The notes under the pieces were generated by a model, which saw only the letters and a program-made list of their open reading frames with translations, ran no database searches and had not been told where the DNA came from. From the NCBI GenBank assembly GCA_019823025.1, contig CP081940.1:62001-126000 (forward strand): DNA of 64,000 nucleotides, read 5' to 3'. This DNA is from Methylophilales bacterium (lineage in GTDB: Bacteria > Pseudomonadota > Gammaproteobacteria > Burkholderiales > Methylophilaceae). Of this stretch, positions 26,383 to 34,337 are shown piece by piece. Each line of letters starts with the position of its first letter. The stretch's first letter is position 1. The position numbers were made by a program, and so were the translations under genes.

Positions 26383-28352
26383 AAGCAAAAGGATATTTGG
26401 TTTTTCACCTCAATCTAGCATTCTCGTCTATTGAGGAAGAGGCATGGGAGGATGTTATTCGAACTTGTTATCATCCATTGCTAAACCTTATAGAAAAAAC
26501 TGGTATTCCAGTTGGTATTGAATTAACAGGCTGGACTTTAAAGCAGATTGAACGTATCGATGATCTCTGGATTAAAAGATTTAAAGCATTATTGAATTCA
26601 GGAAATTGTGAATTAATAGGTAGTGGTTATTGCCAGATAATTGGACCTTTAGTCCCCTTTAAGTCAAATGAATGGAATCAAAAATTAGGAATTAATACTT
26701 ACAAAAAAATTCTCAATCAGAGACCTCAAATAGCCTTAGTAAATGAAATGGCTTTCTCAAGTAGCCTTGTAGATTTGTATGATAAATTTAATTATAAAGG
26801 TTTTATTATGGATCGAGATAATATTAATCTAGCAATAAATACTAAAAAAATATCCAACAAAGTCCCAACGCATGCTAAGGGAGTCAATGTTATGGAAATG
26901 CCTGTATTATGGTCTGATTCAATTTTATTTCAAAAAGTACAGCATTTTGCATATGGTGATTTATCTATAAGTGATTATTTAAATTACCTTAAAAAACGTA
27001 TTGGCAATAACGAAATTCTTCTTCCTATTTACTGTAATGATGCCGAAGTTTTTGATTATCGTCCTGGTAGGTTTAAAGAAGAAAGACCAACTCATCATGA
27101 GGGGGAATGGATAAGGATCGAAACACTACTTAACTTTATTTCCTCAAAAACTGAAATAGAATTTATTTCACCTTCAAGGGCATTAGAAATCAGCACAAAT
27201 AATAATGATAAATATGTCTCAAAGTTAGTTAGTTCAGCTTACCCAATACCAGTTAAAAAACAGGATAAGTATAATATAGTAAGATGGGCTCTTACTGGAA
27301 GAAATGACATTTGGATTAATACTATTTGTCATCGTATTGAACAACATTTCAATAAGTTTAAAAATAATAATTCTTATGATTGGGAAGCATTATGTGAATT
27401 ATGGTCAAGTGACTTACGCACACATGTTACAGACAAAAAATGGAACAAAGCATTAGCTCAAATGAAGTATTTGTTAGATAAAAACTCAATTAATAATTCT
27501 ATTAGAAATATTTTTAAAAAAGAAAAGAAATGCGACACCTTAAAATCTGCTATTGGCCATTACGGTGATTTTAAAATTTGTCTTGATGATGAGGGAATTT
27601 TTCTAACCATCACCACAAAGAGAATAAGGCTAGAATTAAATATAAGAAGAGGAATGGCTATTAAAGGCCTTTCATTTTTATCCCATAAAATGGAACAATG
27701 TATTGGCACATTAGCACATGGACATTTTTCAAGTATTTCATTAGGTGCAGATTATTATTCCGGAGGTTTAATAGTTGAGTTACCTCTTCAGAGAAAGCGA
27801 GTTACAGATCTTGAAAAAGTAAATCCAAAATTCGCTATTAAAAGTAATGGATATATTCAGATTAGTTCAAGAATAAATACTCATATTGGATCAATAGTAA
27901 AAATAATTGAGGTTTCACCAGATACTGAAAAAGTTTTTTTAAGTTATGACTTCTCAAAATGTAAAAAGATTATTGGAAGTGTTAGGCTTGGAATAATAAC
28001 TTTATTGAATCAATTTAGTGATGGCAACACAACGTTATTTTGCGCAAATGGAGGTGAAGATAATGAGCTATTTAATTTGGATGGTGATTTTAATCATACA
28101 CTACCAGCATCAACTCTTGTTTCCTCTTCAAGAGGATTAGGTTGCACAACAGGAATAATTCAACTATCGAATAAAAGAAAAAAATTAAATTTTAAATGGG
28201 ACCCAAGCAAGTATGCAACAATCCCTATGCTTCATAATGAATCCTTTGATAAGGAATCCCTCTCCAGAATATTATTTTCTGTTAAGGAAATTGACGACAC
28301 ATCAAAGGATATATCAAGCATCAGTTCATTTGCTTTACAAATTTCAACATAA
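26379..28352 (+). CDS. Glycoside hydrolase family 57-like protein
   Basis: This 657-residue protein starts with FHLNLAFSSIEEEAW and has GIELTGWTLKQIERI, IGSGYCQIIGPLVP, ALVNEMAFSSS (candidate catalytic Glu) and YCNDAEVFDYRPGRF. These are the pattern of GH57/polysaccharide-deacetylase-like (beta/alpha)7 proteins found beside sugar-acid genes. The C-terminal 270 residues look beta-rich and carry no motif I know. The frame overlaps the PseG-like gene by 4 bases. It has no signal peptide, so it acts in the cytoplasm. The substrate is unknown. Confidence 0.7.
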   Translation: MKAKGYLVFHLNLAFSSIEEEAWEDVIRTCYHPLLNLIEKTGIPVGIELTGWTLKQIERIDDLWIKRFKALLNSGNCELIGSGYCQIIGPLVPFKSNEWNQKLGINTYKKILNQRPQIALVNEMAFSSSLVDLYDKFNYKGFIMDRDNINLAINTKKISNKVPTHAKGVNVMEMPVLWSDSILFQKVQHFAYGDLSISDYLNYLKKRIGNNEILLPIYCNDAEVFDYRPGRFKEERPTHHEGEWIRIETLLNFISSKTEIEFISPSRALEISTNNNDKYVSKLVSSAYPIPVKKQDKYNIVRWALTGRNDIWINTICHRIEQHFNKFKNNNSYDWEALCELWSSDLRTHVTDKKWNKALAQMKYLLDKNSINNSIRNIFKKEKKCDTLKSAIGHYGDFKICLDDEGIFLTITTKRIRLELNIRRGMAIKGLSFLSHKMEQCIGTLAHGHFSSISLGADYYSGGLIVELPLQRKRVTDLEKVNPKFAIKSNGYIQISSRINTHIGSIVKIIEVSPDTEKVFLSYDFSKCKKIIGSVRLGIITLLNQFSDGNTTLFCANGGEDNELFNLDGDFNHTLPASTLVSSSRGLGCTTGIIQLSNKRKKLNFKWDPSKYATIPMLHNESFDKESLSRILFSVKEIDDTSKDISSISSFALQIST

Positions 28353-28355
28353 AAA

Positions 28356-29282
28356 ATGAGAAAAATTTTATTTCAGGAAGCAGATTTTTATGGTGCCTCA
28401 AAATTAATTTTTGGTAATAATTCATCATTACCAATTTGTTACAAAGCTACCTGGATGCATGGACTATCTCCAATTTTAAAAAATTTAGTTGATAGCTCAA
28501 TTGTAATTCATTTTAACGAAAGACATTTACCAGTACACCTTGTGAATAATGAAGATACAGTAAAAATTTTAAGCGATCAAAATGTGCAATCTATCGCAGT
28601 AGGAATGCCATTTATCTATACGAAGGCTCATATCGAAAAAAAGAAAAAAATTTTTTTTAATAAATTATTTATGCCAGCTCATTCAATTATTGGAAACCAA
28701 AAAAAAGATTATACCAAGTGGAGGGAAATAATAAAAAAATATAATTGTGACGCCATTTGTTTGGGCTTAAGTGATTATTTTTATATTAAAAATAAAAGAA
28801 TTGACCTCGGAAATATAAAAATTTTAAAAGGGGCTCATGCTAGTGACTTGTCATCATTAACAAGGTTATCCGAAATGTTCTATAGTACAAAAGAAATGAT
28901 TTCAAATGCAGGAGGATCACATCTTTTTTATGCTGCTGCTTCAGGAGTTAAAATTGAGATAATTGATGAGATATATGATTTACGAGATCAAAAGATTATT
29001 AAAAAAAATAGATTAAAACTTATTAAAAAATTCCCAAAAAAACTTCAAAATATATATGAATTACATCTAAAGAAAGATGGAGGTGCTGATGAACATGTTT
29101 TGAGATGGAATAACAAAGGAGTAAAAGAGATTGAAGAATATGCAAATTATATGCTTGGCACTGAACATAGGTCAAGTAAAGGTAAAATAAAAAAATACTT
29201 AGTTGAAGCAAATAATACAAAAAAACTGTTAATGACCGCCAATCTTTTATTAAATAAATTTACTAGTAAATTTAATTTTTAA
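28356..29282 (+). CDS. Uncharacterised polysaccharide-locus protein
   Basis: This 308-residue protein matches no family that I recognise. It is basic and rich in Lys, Ile and Asn. Patterns such as GMPFIYTK, LFMPAHS, CDAICLGLSDYF and a late ISNAGGSHLFYAAASGVKIEI resemble the donor half of GT-B glycosyltransferases or capsule-type transferases, but no catalytic motif is certain. It lies 3 bases after the GH57-like gene and before two GT2 genes, so a role in making the same glycan is likely. Confidence 0.7.
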   Translation: MRKILFQEADFYGASKLIFGNNSSLPICYKATWMHGLSPILKNLVDSSIVIHFNERHLPVHLVNNEDTVKILSDQNVQSIAVGMPFIYTKAHIEKKKKIFFNKLFMPAHSIIGNQKKDYTKWREIIKKYNCDAICLGLSDYFYIKNKRIDLGNIKILKGAHASDLSSLTRLSEMFYSTKEMISNAGGSHLFYAAASGVKIEIIDEIYDLRDQKIIKKNRLKLIKKFPKKLQNIYELHLKKDGGADEHVLRWNNKGVKEIEEYANYMLGTEHRSSKGKIKKYLVEANNTKKLLMTANLLLNKFTSKFNF

Positions 29283-29313
29283 ATCAAAGAAAAATTATGA
29301 AAGGATGTTTTTA

Positions 29314-29388
29314 ATGATAAAAAAATTAATGATCTCAACTTTAGATTTTAATTGTACTTATAGGTTTGTTACGTTGATAGAAAAATGA
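29314..29388 (+). CDS. Possible 24-codon leader frame
   Basis: ATG 29314 has AAGGA (29301-29305) at good distance and reads MIKKLMISTLDF... for 24 codons. It stops with a TGA that overlaps the ATG of the next glycosyltransferase gene (ATGA, 29385-29388). That geometry would allow translational coupling. It could also be chance in AT-rich DNA. Confidence 0.28.
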   Translation: MIKKLMISTLDFNCTYRFVTLIEK

Positions 29389-30122
29389 GTATATCAGTTT
29401 GTTTAGTTACTTTTAACGGAGAGTCATTTATTGAGAGACAACTCAAATCGATTCTTTCACAAACACATTTACCAGATGAAATTATATTATTAGATGATTT
29501 TTCAGATGATAATACCGTCAAAATTGCAAAAAAAATGCTGCAGAATTCTGGTCTAAATTTCATTATTTTAAAGAATATATACAGATTAGGTATTAATAGA
29601 TCTTTTGAAAAATGTTTTTCAAAAGCCACTTCTGAGATTATTGTAATTTCTGATCAAGATGATTTTTGGTTTAAAGATAGGCTTTTAAATATAAAAAATA
29701 ATTTTAAAAAAAACCCCTCCGTCGAATTAATTTCACTTAATGCTTTTGTTGAGGTTTCTGGAATAGTTTCTAAAAAAACGGTTAATGACCATTATCCTTA
29801 CACAAGTTCTACATTAATTAATTTAGCAAAAAATAGATTTACTGGTTGCCAAATTGCCATAAAGAGAAATTTTCTTGAGACTCTATATCCGTTTCCGAAA
29901 GATTTTATATGTTACTACGATCATTGGATATCTCAATTTTCGTTAATAAGAAAAACAACTATGTATATCGATGCTGTTCAAGGCTACTATTGTAGGCACT
30001 CAAAAAATGTAACTAATCTTGTTACCAAAAGATCTCTTGTAAAAATTTTTATACTAAGGTCTATTTTATTAAGTTTAGTGATAAAAAAATATATTGTTTT
30101 AAAGTATAAATCTAAGTTTTAA
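29385..30122 (+). CDS. GT2-family glycosyltransferase
   Basis: This 245-residue protein has the GT-A start SVCLVTFNGESFIERQLKSI with SQTHLPDEIILLDDFSDDNT and the metal-binding region VISDQDDFW (DQD as the DxD equivalent). It lacks membrane segments except for a hydrophobic C-terminal stretch. It should add one sugar to the lipid-linked oligosaccharide at the inner face of the membrane. The donor is not predictable. Its C-terminus is short compared with the next GT2. Confidence 0.88.
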   Translation: MSISVCLVTFNGESFIERQLKSILSQTHLPDEIILLDDFSDDNTVKIAKKMLQNSGLNFIILKNIYRLGINRSFEKCFSKATSEIIVISDQDDFWFKDRLLNIKNNFKKNPSVELISLNAFVEVSGIVSKKTVNDHYPYTSSTLINLAKNRFTGCQIAIKRNFLETLYPFPKDFICYYDHWISQFSLIRKTTMYIDAVQGYYCRHSKNVTNLVTKRSLVKIFILRSILLSLVIKKYIVLKYKSKF

Positions 30123-30126
30123 TTTC

Positions 30127-30190
30127 TAAAGTAAAGTAAAGTAAAGTAAAGTAAAGTAAAGTAAAGTAAAGTAAAGTAAAGTAAAGTAAA
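30127..30190. repeat. Pentanucleotide tandem repeat (TAAAG)~12.8
   Basis: Twelve perfect TAAAG units plus TAAA occupy 64 bases without interruption, between two glycosyltransferase genes and 51 bases before the ATG of the second. Every rightward frame meets TAA every 15 bases, so the repeat is not coding on that strand. The leftward strand is stop-free but no gene reads through it. Such simple repeats change length by slipped-strand mispairing. Confidence 0.97.
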
Positions 30191-30241
30191 ATGATTAATC
30201 AATTATCCTTTTTATAATCAATTTATTTGATAGACCTATCC

Positions 30242-31123
30242 ATGAAAAAAAGACCATCAATAGCAGTTCTGTTAGCAGCTTATAATGGAATTTTTTGGAT
30301 TGAAAAACAAATAGAATCATTGTTATATCAAAAAGATGTAGATATTGACATTTATGTAAGTATTGATTTATCAAATGATGGAACATTAGAAAAATGTGAG
30401 GAATTAGCATCCACCTATAAGAATATTATTATCCTACCTTATGGCGAATCTTTTGGCAGCGCGGGAAAAAATTTTTTTCGTTTAATAAGAGATGTAAATC
30501 TTAATATTTATGATTATATTGCATTCTCTGATCAAGATGATATTTGGCTTTTAAATAAATTATCATGTGCTGTAGATTACATAATAGAAAAAAAATTAGA
30601 TGGATACTCTTCAAATGTAATTGCATTCTGGGAAAATGGAAATGAAGTAACTATAAATAAAGCTTTACCTCAAAAAAAGTTCGATTATTTTTTTGAGTCT
30701 GCGGGACCTGGTTGTACGTATGTTATTTGTAAGCAGCCAATGGAAAAATTTAAAAAATTTCTAATAAGGAATTGGGAAAGAATTAATCAAGTAGAATCTC
30801 ATGACTGGATGATTTATGCTTTTTGCAGAAATGAAGGTTTTAAATGGGGCATTGATACAAGATCATTGATGAAATATCGTCAACATAAAAATAATTCTTT
30901 TGGCGCTAATTTTGGTATAAATGCCTTTATAAATCGTATTAAAAAAATTAGAAATAATTGGTATCGTAATGAAATAAAAAAAATATTTTCTTTATTGAGA
31001 ATAAATACTAAATATAATTTTACACTTAATAGATTATTTTTAATAAAAAACTTTTGGCATTTGAGACGCAAAACAAGTCATGCTATATTTTTATTATTGA
31101 TGCTTGTATTGAACGTTTTTTAG
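30242..31123 (+). CDS. GT2-family glycosyltransferase
   Basis: This 293-residue protein has the GT-A start IAVLLAAYNGIFWIEKQIESL, SIDLSNDGT and the metal site FSDQDDIWLLNKL. The acceptor half has SAGPGCTYVI and SHDWMIYA. The pattern recalls rhamnosyl-type GT2 enzymes. ATG 30242 is the likely start, although an in-frame TTG at 30227 exists, and neither has a clear Shine-Dalgarno. The pentanucleotide repeat lies just upstream and may set its expression. Confidence 0.87.
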   Translation: MKKRPSIAVLLAAYNGIFWIEKQIESLLYQKDVDIDIYVSIDLSNDGTLEKCEELASTYKNIIILPYGESFGSAGKNFFRLIRDVNLNIYDYIAFSDQDDIWLLNKLSCAVDYIIEKKLDGYSSNVIAFWENGNEVTINKALPQKKFDYFFESAGPGCTYVICKQPMEKFKKFLIRNWERINQVESHDWMIYAFCRNEGFKWGIDTRSLMKYRQHKNNSFGANFGINAFINRIKKIRNNWYRNEIKKIFSLLRINTKYNFTLNRLFLIKNFWHLRRKTSHAIFLLLMLVLNVF

Positions 31124-31144
31124 TAGATTTCACTTAATAAAAAA

Positions 31145-31705
31145 ATGAAAAGAGTATTTGATCTTATATTTTCCGTTTTATTGATACTTCCATGTCTTTT
31201 AATCATTATCTTGATAAGTCCTTTAAATTTTCTTACTTCATCAGGTTCTGTTTTATACTGGTCAAGACGTGTTGGTAAAGATAATAAAATTTATATGATG
31301 CCAAAGTTTAGATCTATGATCGAAGATACTCCACTTATTGAGACACATCTTCTTGAAAATCCTGATTCTTACTTTACTCCTATTGGAAAATTTTTACGAT
31401 TAACTAGCCTAGATGAATTACCTCAAATTTTTTCTATCCTAAAAGGAGATATGAGTTTTGTAGGTCCACGCCCCGCACTCTTTAAACAAAAAAAATTAAT
31501 TACTTTACGATCTAAAAAAGGTTTAGATAAATTGCTACCTGGAATTACAGGTTGGGCACAAGTAAATGGTAGGGATGAGTTATTAATAAATGAGAAAGTA
31601 GAATTTGATTTTGAATATCTTAATAGAAAATCATTTTGGTTTGATATGAAAATAATATGGATGACTATTTTAAAGGTTTTCAATCGAGAAAATATTAGAC
31701 ACTAG
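31145..31705 (+). CDS. Undecaprenyl-phosphate sugar phosphotransferase (PglC/WbaP catalytic type)
   Basis: This 186-residue monotopic phosphoglycosyltransferase starts the lipid-linked glycan by moving a sugar 1-phosphate to undecaprenyl phosphate. It has one N-terminal membrane re-entrant helix (about 5-30), PKFRSM, the catalytic Asp90-Glu91 in SLDELPQ, SFVGPRP and GITGWAQVNGRD. The size is that of the minimal PglC class without the large WbaP N-terminus. It lies 21 bases after a GT2 gene. Confidence 0.92.
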   Translation: MKRVFDLIFSVLLILPCLLIIILISPLNFLTSSGSVLYWSRRVGKDNKIYMMPKFRSMIEDTPLIETHLLENPDSYFTPIGKFLRLTSLDELPQIFSILKGDMSFVGPRPALFKQKKLITLRSKKGLDKLLPGITGWAQVNGRDELLINEKVEFDFEYLNRKSFWFDMKIIWMTILKVFNRENIRH

Positions 31706-31789
31706 TAATTTTTTTTACCTTCATTGATTAATATCATTAGCCCTGTAAAAAGCTTATAATTTCAAGTTAACTAATTAATCAATTTTATT

Positions 31790-33679
31790 TTGATAGATAC
31801 ACTTATTAACTTATCAAGAGCCAAAAAAAAGCTTATTATGCTTTTCGTCGATGCTTGGTTAATTGTATTAGTAATTTTTCTTTCATTTTATCTTCGCCTT
31901 GGTTATTGGTATTTTCCTCAAAGCAACCTAATTTATTTAATTTTGATTTCACCAGTTGTTGCTATACCTATCTTTATAAAATTTGGTTTGTACCGTTCAA
32001 TCATTAGATTCCTTGGCTTTAAGGCTCTATGGATTATTGTCAATGCAGTTACATTGTATTCTCTCGTGTGGGGCATCCTTTTATTTATAGTACCTTTTGA
32101 AGGAATTTTTCCTCGCTCGGTCATAATAATTAATTGGTTTCTATCATTACTATTTGTTGGAGGTTTGCGAATTGTTGCACACTGGATCCTCACAAAAGAA
32201 AGAGATCTTAAAGATAGTAGACAATTAGGCATAAATTGTAAAAAAGTTATAATTTATGGCGCAGGTGATGCAGGTATTCAGTTAACCAGTGCATTAGCCC
32301 TCTCTCATGAATACAATCCAATTGGTTTTATAGATGATTCAAAAGAATTACAAGGTAATGTTATTGCAGGTCTAAATATATATTCAGCAAATGAAATTTC
32401 GAATTTAATTAATAAATATAATGTCGATGAAATACTAGTTGCTATACCTTCAGCTTCTCGAGCCAGACAATTAGAGATTGTTAGTAAATTAGAACTTTTT
32501 CGAGTAACGGTCCGCATGTTACCTGGCGTAGCAGAACTAGCTGAGGGTAAAGTAAGTGTTGGTGATTTAAGAATAGTTAGTATCCAGGATTTACTTGGTC
32601 GCCCCAAAGTATTTCCAAACAAACAGCTATTAGATAAAAATATCCTTGGCAAGGTTGTTTTAGTTACGGGAGCAGGAGGATCAATTGGATCCGAGATATG
32701 TAGGCAAATAGTTCGCTTAAAACCTAAGGCTTTAATATTATATGAGATTAGCGAGTTTGCACTTTATACAATTGAAAAAGAACTTTTTAAAATTAATAAT
32801 TCAATTGATGTTTATCCTTTATTGGGGAGCGTTTTAAATAAAGCTAGGCTATACAGTGTTTTAAAGAAATTTAGAGTCAATACAATCTACCATGCAGCAG
32901 CTTATAAACACGTCCCAATTGTAGAGTTAAACATTACGGAGGGTGTTAATAATAATATTTTCGGCACTCTGAATTGTGTCAACGCATCTATCGAATATAA
33001 TATAGAAACTTTTGTTTTGATTTCATCAGATAAAGCTGTTCGACCGACAAATACAATGGGAGCAACTAAGCGAGTAGCTGAATTAATTCTGCAAGCAATG
33101 GCTTCTAAGCAATCTGTTACAAAATTTTCTATGGTACGTTTTGGTAATGTTCTTGATTCGAGCGGCTCTGTAATACCTTTATTTAAACAACAGATAAAGG
33201 AGGGCGGGCCAATAACAGTAACCGATATTAATATTTCGCGGTATTTTATGTTGATACCTGAAGCTGTAGAATTAGTAATTCAGGCAGGTGCTATGAGTTC
33301 CGGAGGTGATGTTTTTGTTCTAGATATGGGCGAGCCAGTGAAAATTAAAGAGTTAGCTGAGAAGTTGGTAAGACTTTCTGGTCTAAAAGTAAAAGATAAG
33401 ATTAATCCTGATGGGGATATTGAAATTAAGTATATAGGCTTGAGACCCGGAGAGAAACTTTTTGAGGAGCTTTTGTTAGGAGATAATGTAAGCAATACAG
33501 ACAATTCAAAGATAATGCGTGCGGAAGAGGATATGATTGCTTGGGATAAGCTTGAGCTTATTTTGGAAGAATTAATAAATGCAGTAAATGATAATGACAA
33601 CGAAAAACTTCAAGAGCTTTTAAAAAAACTTGTCCCTGATTTTAATCCACAGTTTAAGATTAAAGATTTTTTGGATTAA
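31790..33679 (+). CDS. PglF/WbpM/CapD-type UDP-sugar 4,6-dehydratase
   Basis: This 629-residue membrane-bound SDR makes a UDP-4-keto-6-deoxy sugar from UDP-GlcNAc. Four hydrophobic segments (about 15-130) precede a CoA-binding-like domain (YGAGDAGIQL). The catalytic SDR has TGAGGSIGSEICRQI (about 293-307) and SSDKAVRPTNTMGATKR, with Met in place of the usual Tyr, as normal for PglF. The start is TTG at 31790; the next in-frame ATG lies inside the first helix. Last gene of the EPS run, ending 7 bases from a convergent gene. Confidence 0.92.
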   Translation: MIDTLINLSRAKKKLIMLFVDAWLIVLVIFLSFYLRLGYWYFPQSNLIYLILISPVVAIPIFIKFGLYRSIIRFLGFKALWIIVNAVTLYSLVWGILLFIVPFEGIFPRSVIIINWFLSLLFVGGLRIVAHWILTKERDLKDSRQLGINCKKVIIYGAGDAGIQLTSALALSHEYNPIGFIDDSKELQGNVIAGLNIYSANEISNLINKYNVDEILVAIPSASRARQLEIVSKLELFRVTVRMLPGVAELAEGKVSVGDLRIVSIQDLLGRPKVFPNKQLLDKNILGKVVLVTGAGGSIGSEICRQIVRLKPKALILYEISEFALYTIEKELFKINNSIDVYPLLGSVLNKARLYSVLKKFRVNTIYHAAAYKHVPIVELNITEGVNNNIFGTLNCVNASIEYNIETFVLISSDKAVRPTNTMGATKRVAELILQAMASKQSVTKFSMVRFGNVLDSSGSVIPLFKQQIKEGGPITVTDINISRYFMLIPEAVELVIQAGAMSSGGDVFVLDMGEPVKIKELAEKLVRLSGLKVKDKINPDGDIEIKYIGLRPGEKLFEELLLGDNVSNTDNSKIMRAEEDMIAWDKLELILEELINAVNDNDNEKLQELLKKLVPDFNPQFKIKDFLD

Positions 33680-33686
33680 TCACAAT

Positions 33687-34337
33687 TTAGTTTAAGATTA
33701 TTTCAAGTTCTGAGAATGACTCAATTGACTTAATTACATCAATTTTTGACCAATCTTGAGTTTGGCCGTAACCATATTTAGCCCTAATAAATTTTAATTT
33801 ATGAGCGTTTGCGCTTAATCCATCATTTACTGTGTCACCAACAAAAAAAGAATTCATAAATATATTATCTGTATTTATAATATCTTTTAACATATTATCT
33901 TTATTCCTTGTCGGAAATCGAGTGTCACTACATTGTATTGTATAGAAATAGCTGGCCCATTCAAAATGTTCAATCAATTTGATCGTAGGTGCTTTCCTCT
34001 TATTTGTTGCAATAGCCATGGGAATATTCATTAAAGCTAATTTCTTTAAAAGATTATGAACACCAATGTAAGGTTGGGTGTGTAAAATAACTTGATCATC
34101 ATGCATTTGAATAAATTGCCTAACAAATTGATCTAGTTGATTTTGATTCCTAGGCCCTAAAATTTCAGATGCTGTATCCCTTAATGGGGGTCCAATCAGG
34201 ATATTTTTTGCAAATTTGATTCGTTCGGGGGCTAATTCATAAGTTATGTTTTGAAAGCATTTGCGTATAGTTTTTTCAGAATCAACAAGCGTTCCATCAA
34301 AGTCAAAAATTATTGCTTTACTCAAAGTTGCACCCAA
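33687..34337 (-). CDS. HAD-family phosphatase
   Basis: This 216-residue haloacid dehalogenase-type hydrolase has motif I FDFDGTLVDSE, motif II with ATNKRK, and motif III/IV VGDTVNDGLSA. The helical cap after motif I places it with phosphoglycolate phosphatase-like enzymes, but the substrate is open. It overlaps the Gfo/Idh gene by 16 bases, so the two are probably coupled. An in-frame TTG at 34325 is an alternative start. Confidence 0.85.
   Translation of the reverse strand: MGATLSKAIIFDFDGTLVDSEKTIRKCFQNITYELAPERIKFAKNILIGPPLRDTASEILGPRNQNQLDQFVRQFIQMHDDQVILHTQPYIGVHNLLKKLALMNIPMAIATNKRKAPTIKLIEHFEWASYFYTIQCSDTRFPTRNKDNMLKDIINTDNIFMNSFFVGDTVNDGLSANAHKLKFIRAKYGYGQTQDWSKIDVIKSIESFSELEIILN

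Noticed and set aside
30127..30190. Tandem repeat considered as a CRISPR array
   Set aside because: The unit is 5 bases with no spacers, and no cas genes are present.
5341..33679. EPS locus considered as a mobile island
   Set aside because: No integrase, transposase, flanking direct repeats or tRNA target is seen at either edge, although composition is somewhat more A/T-dense around 28.4-31.1 kb.
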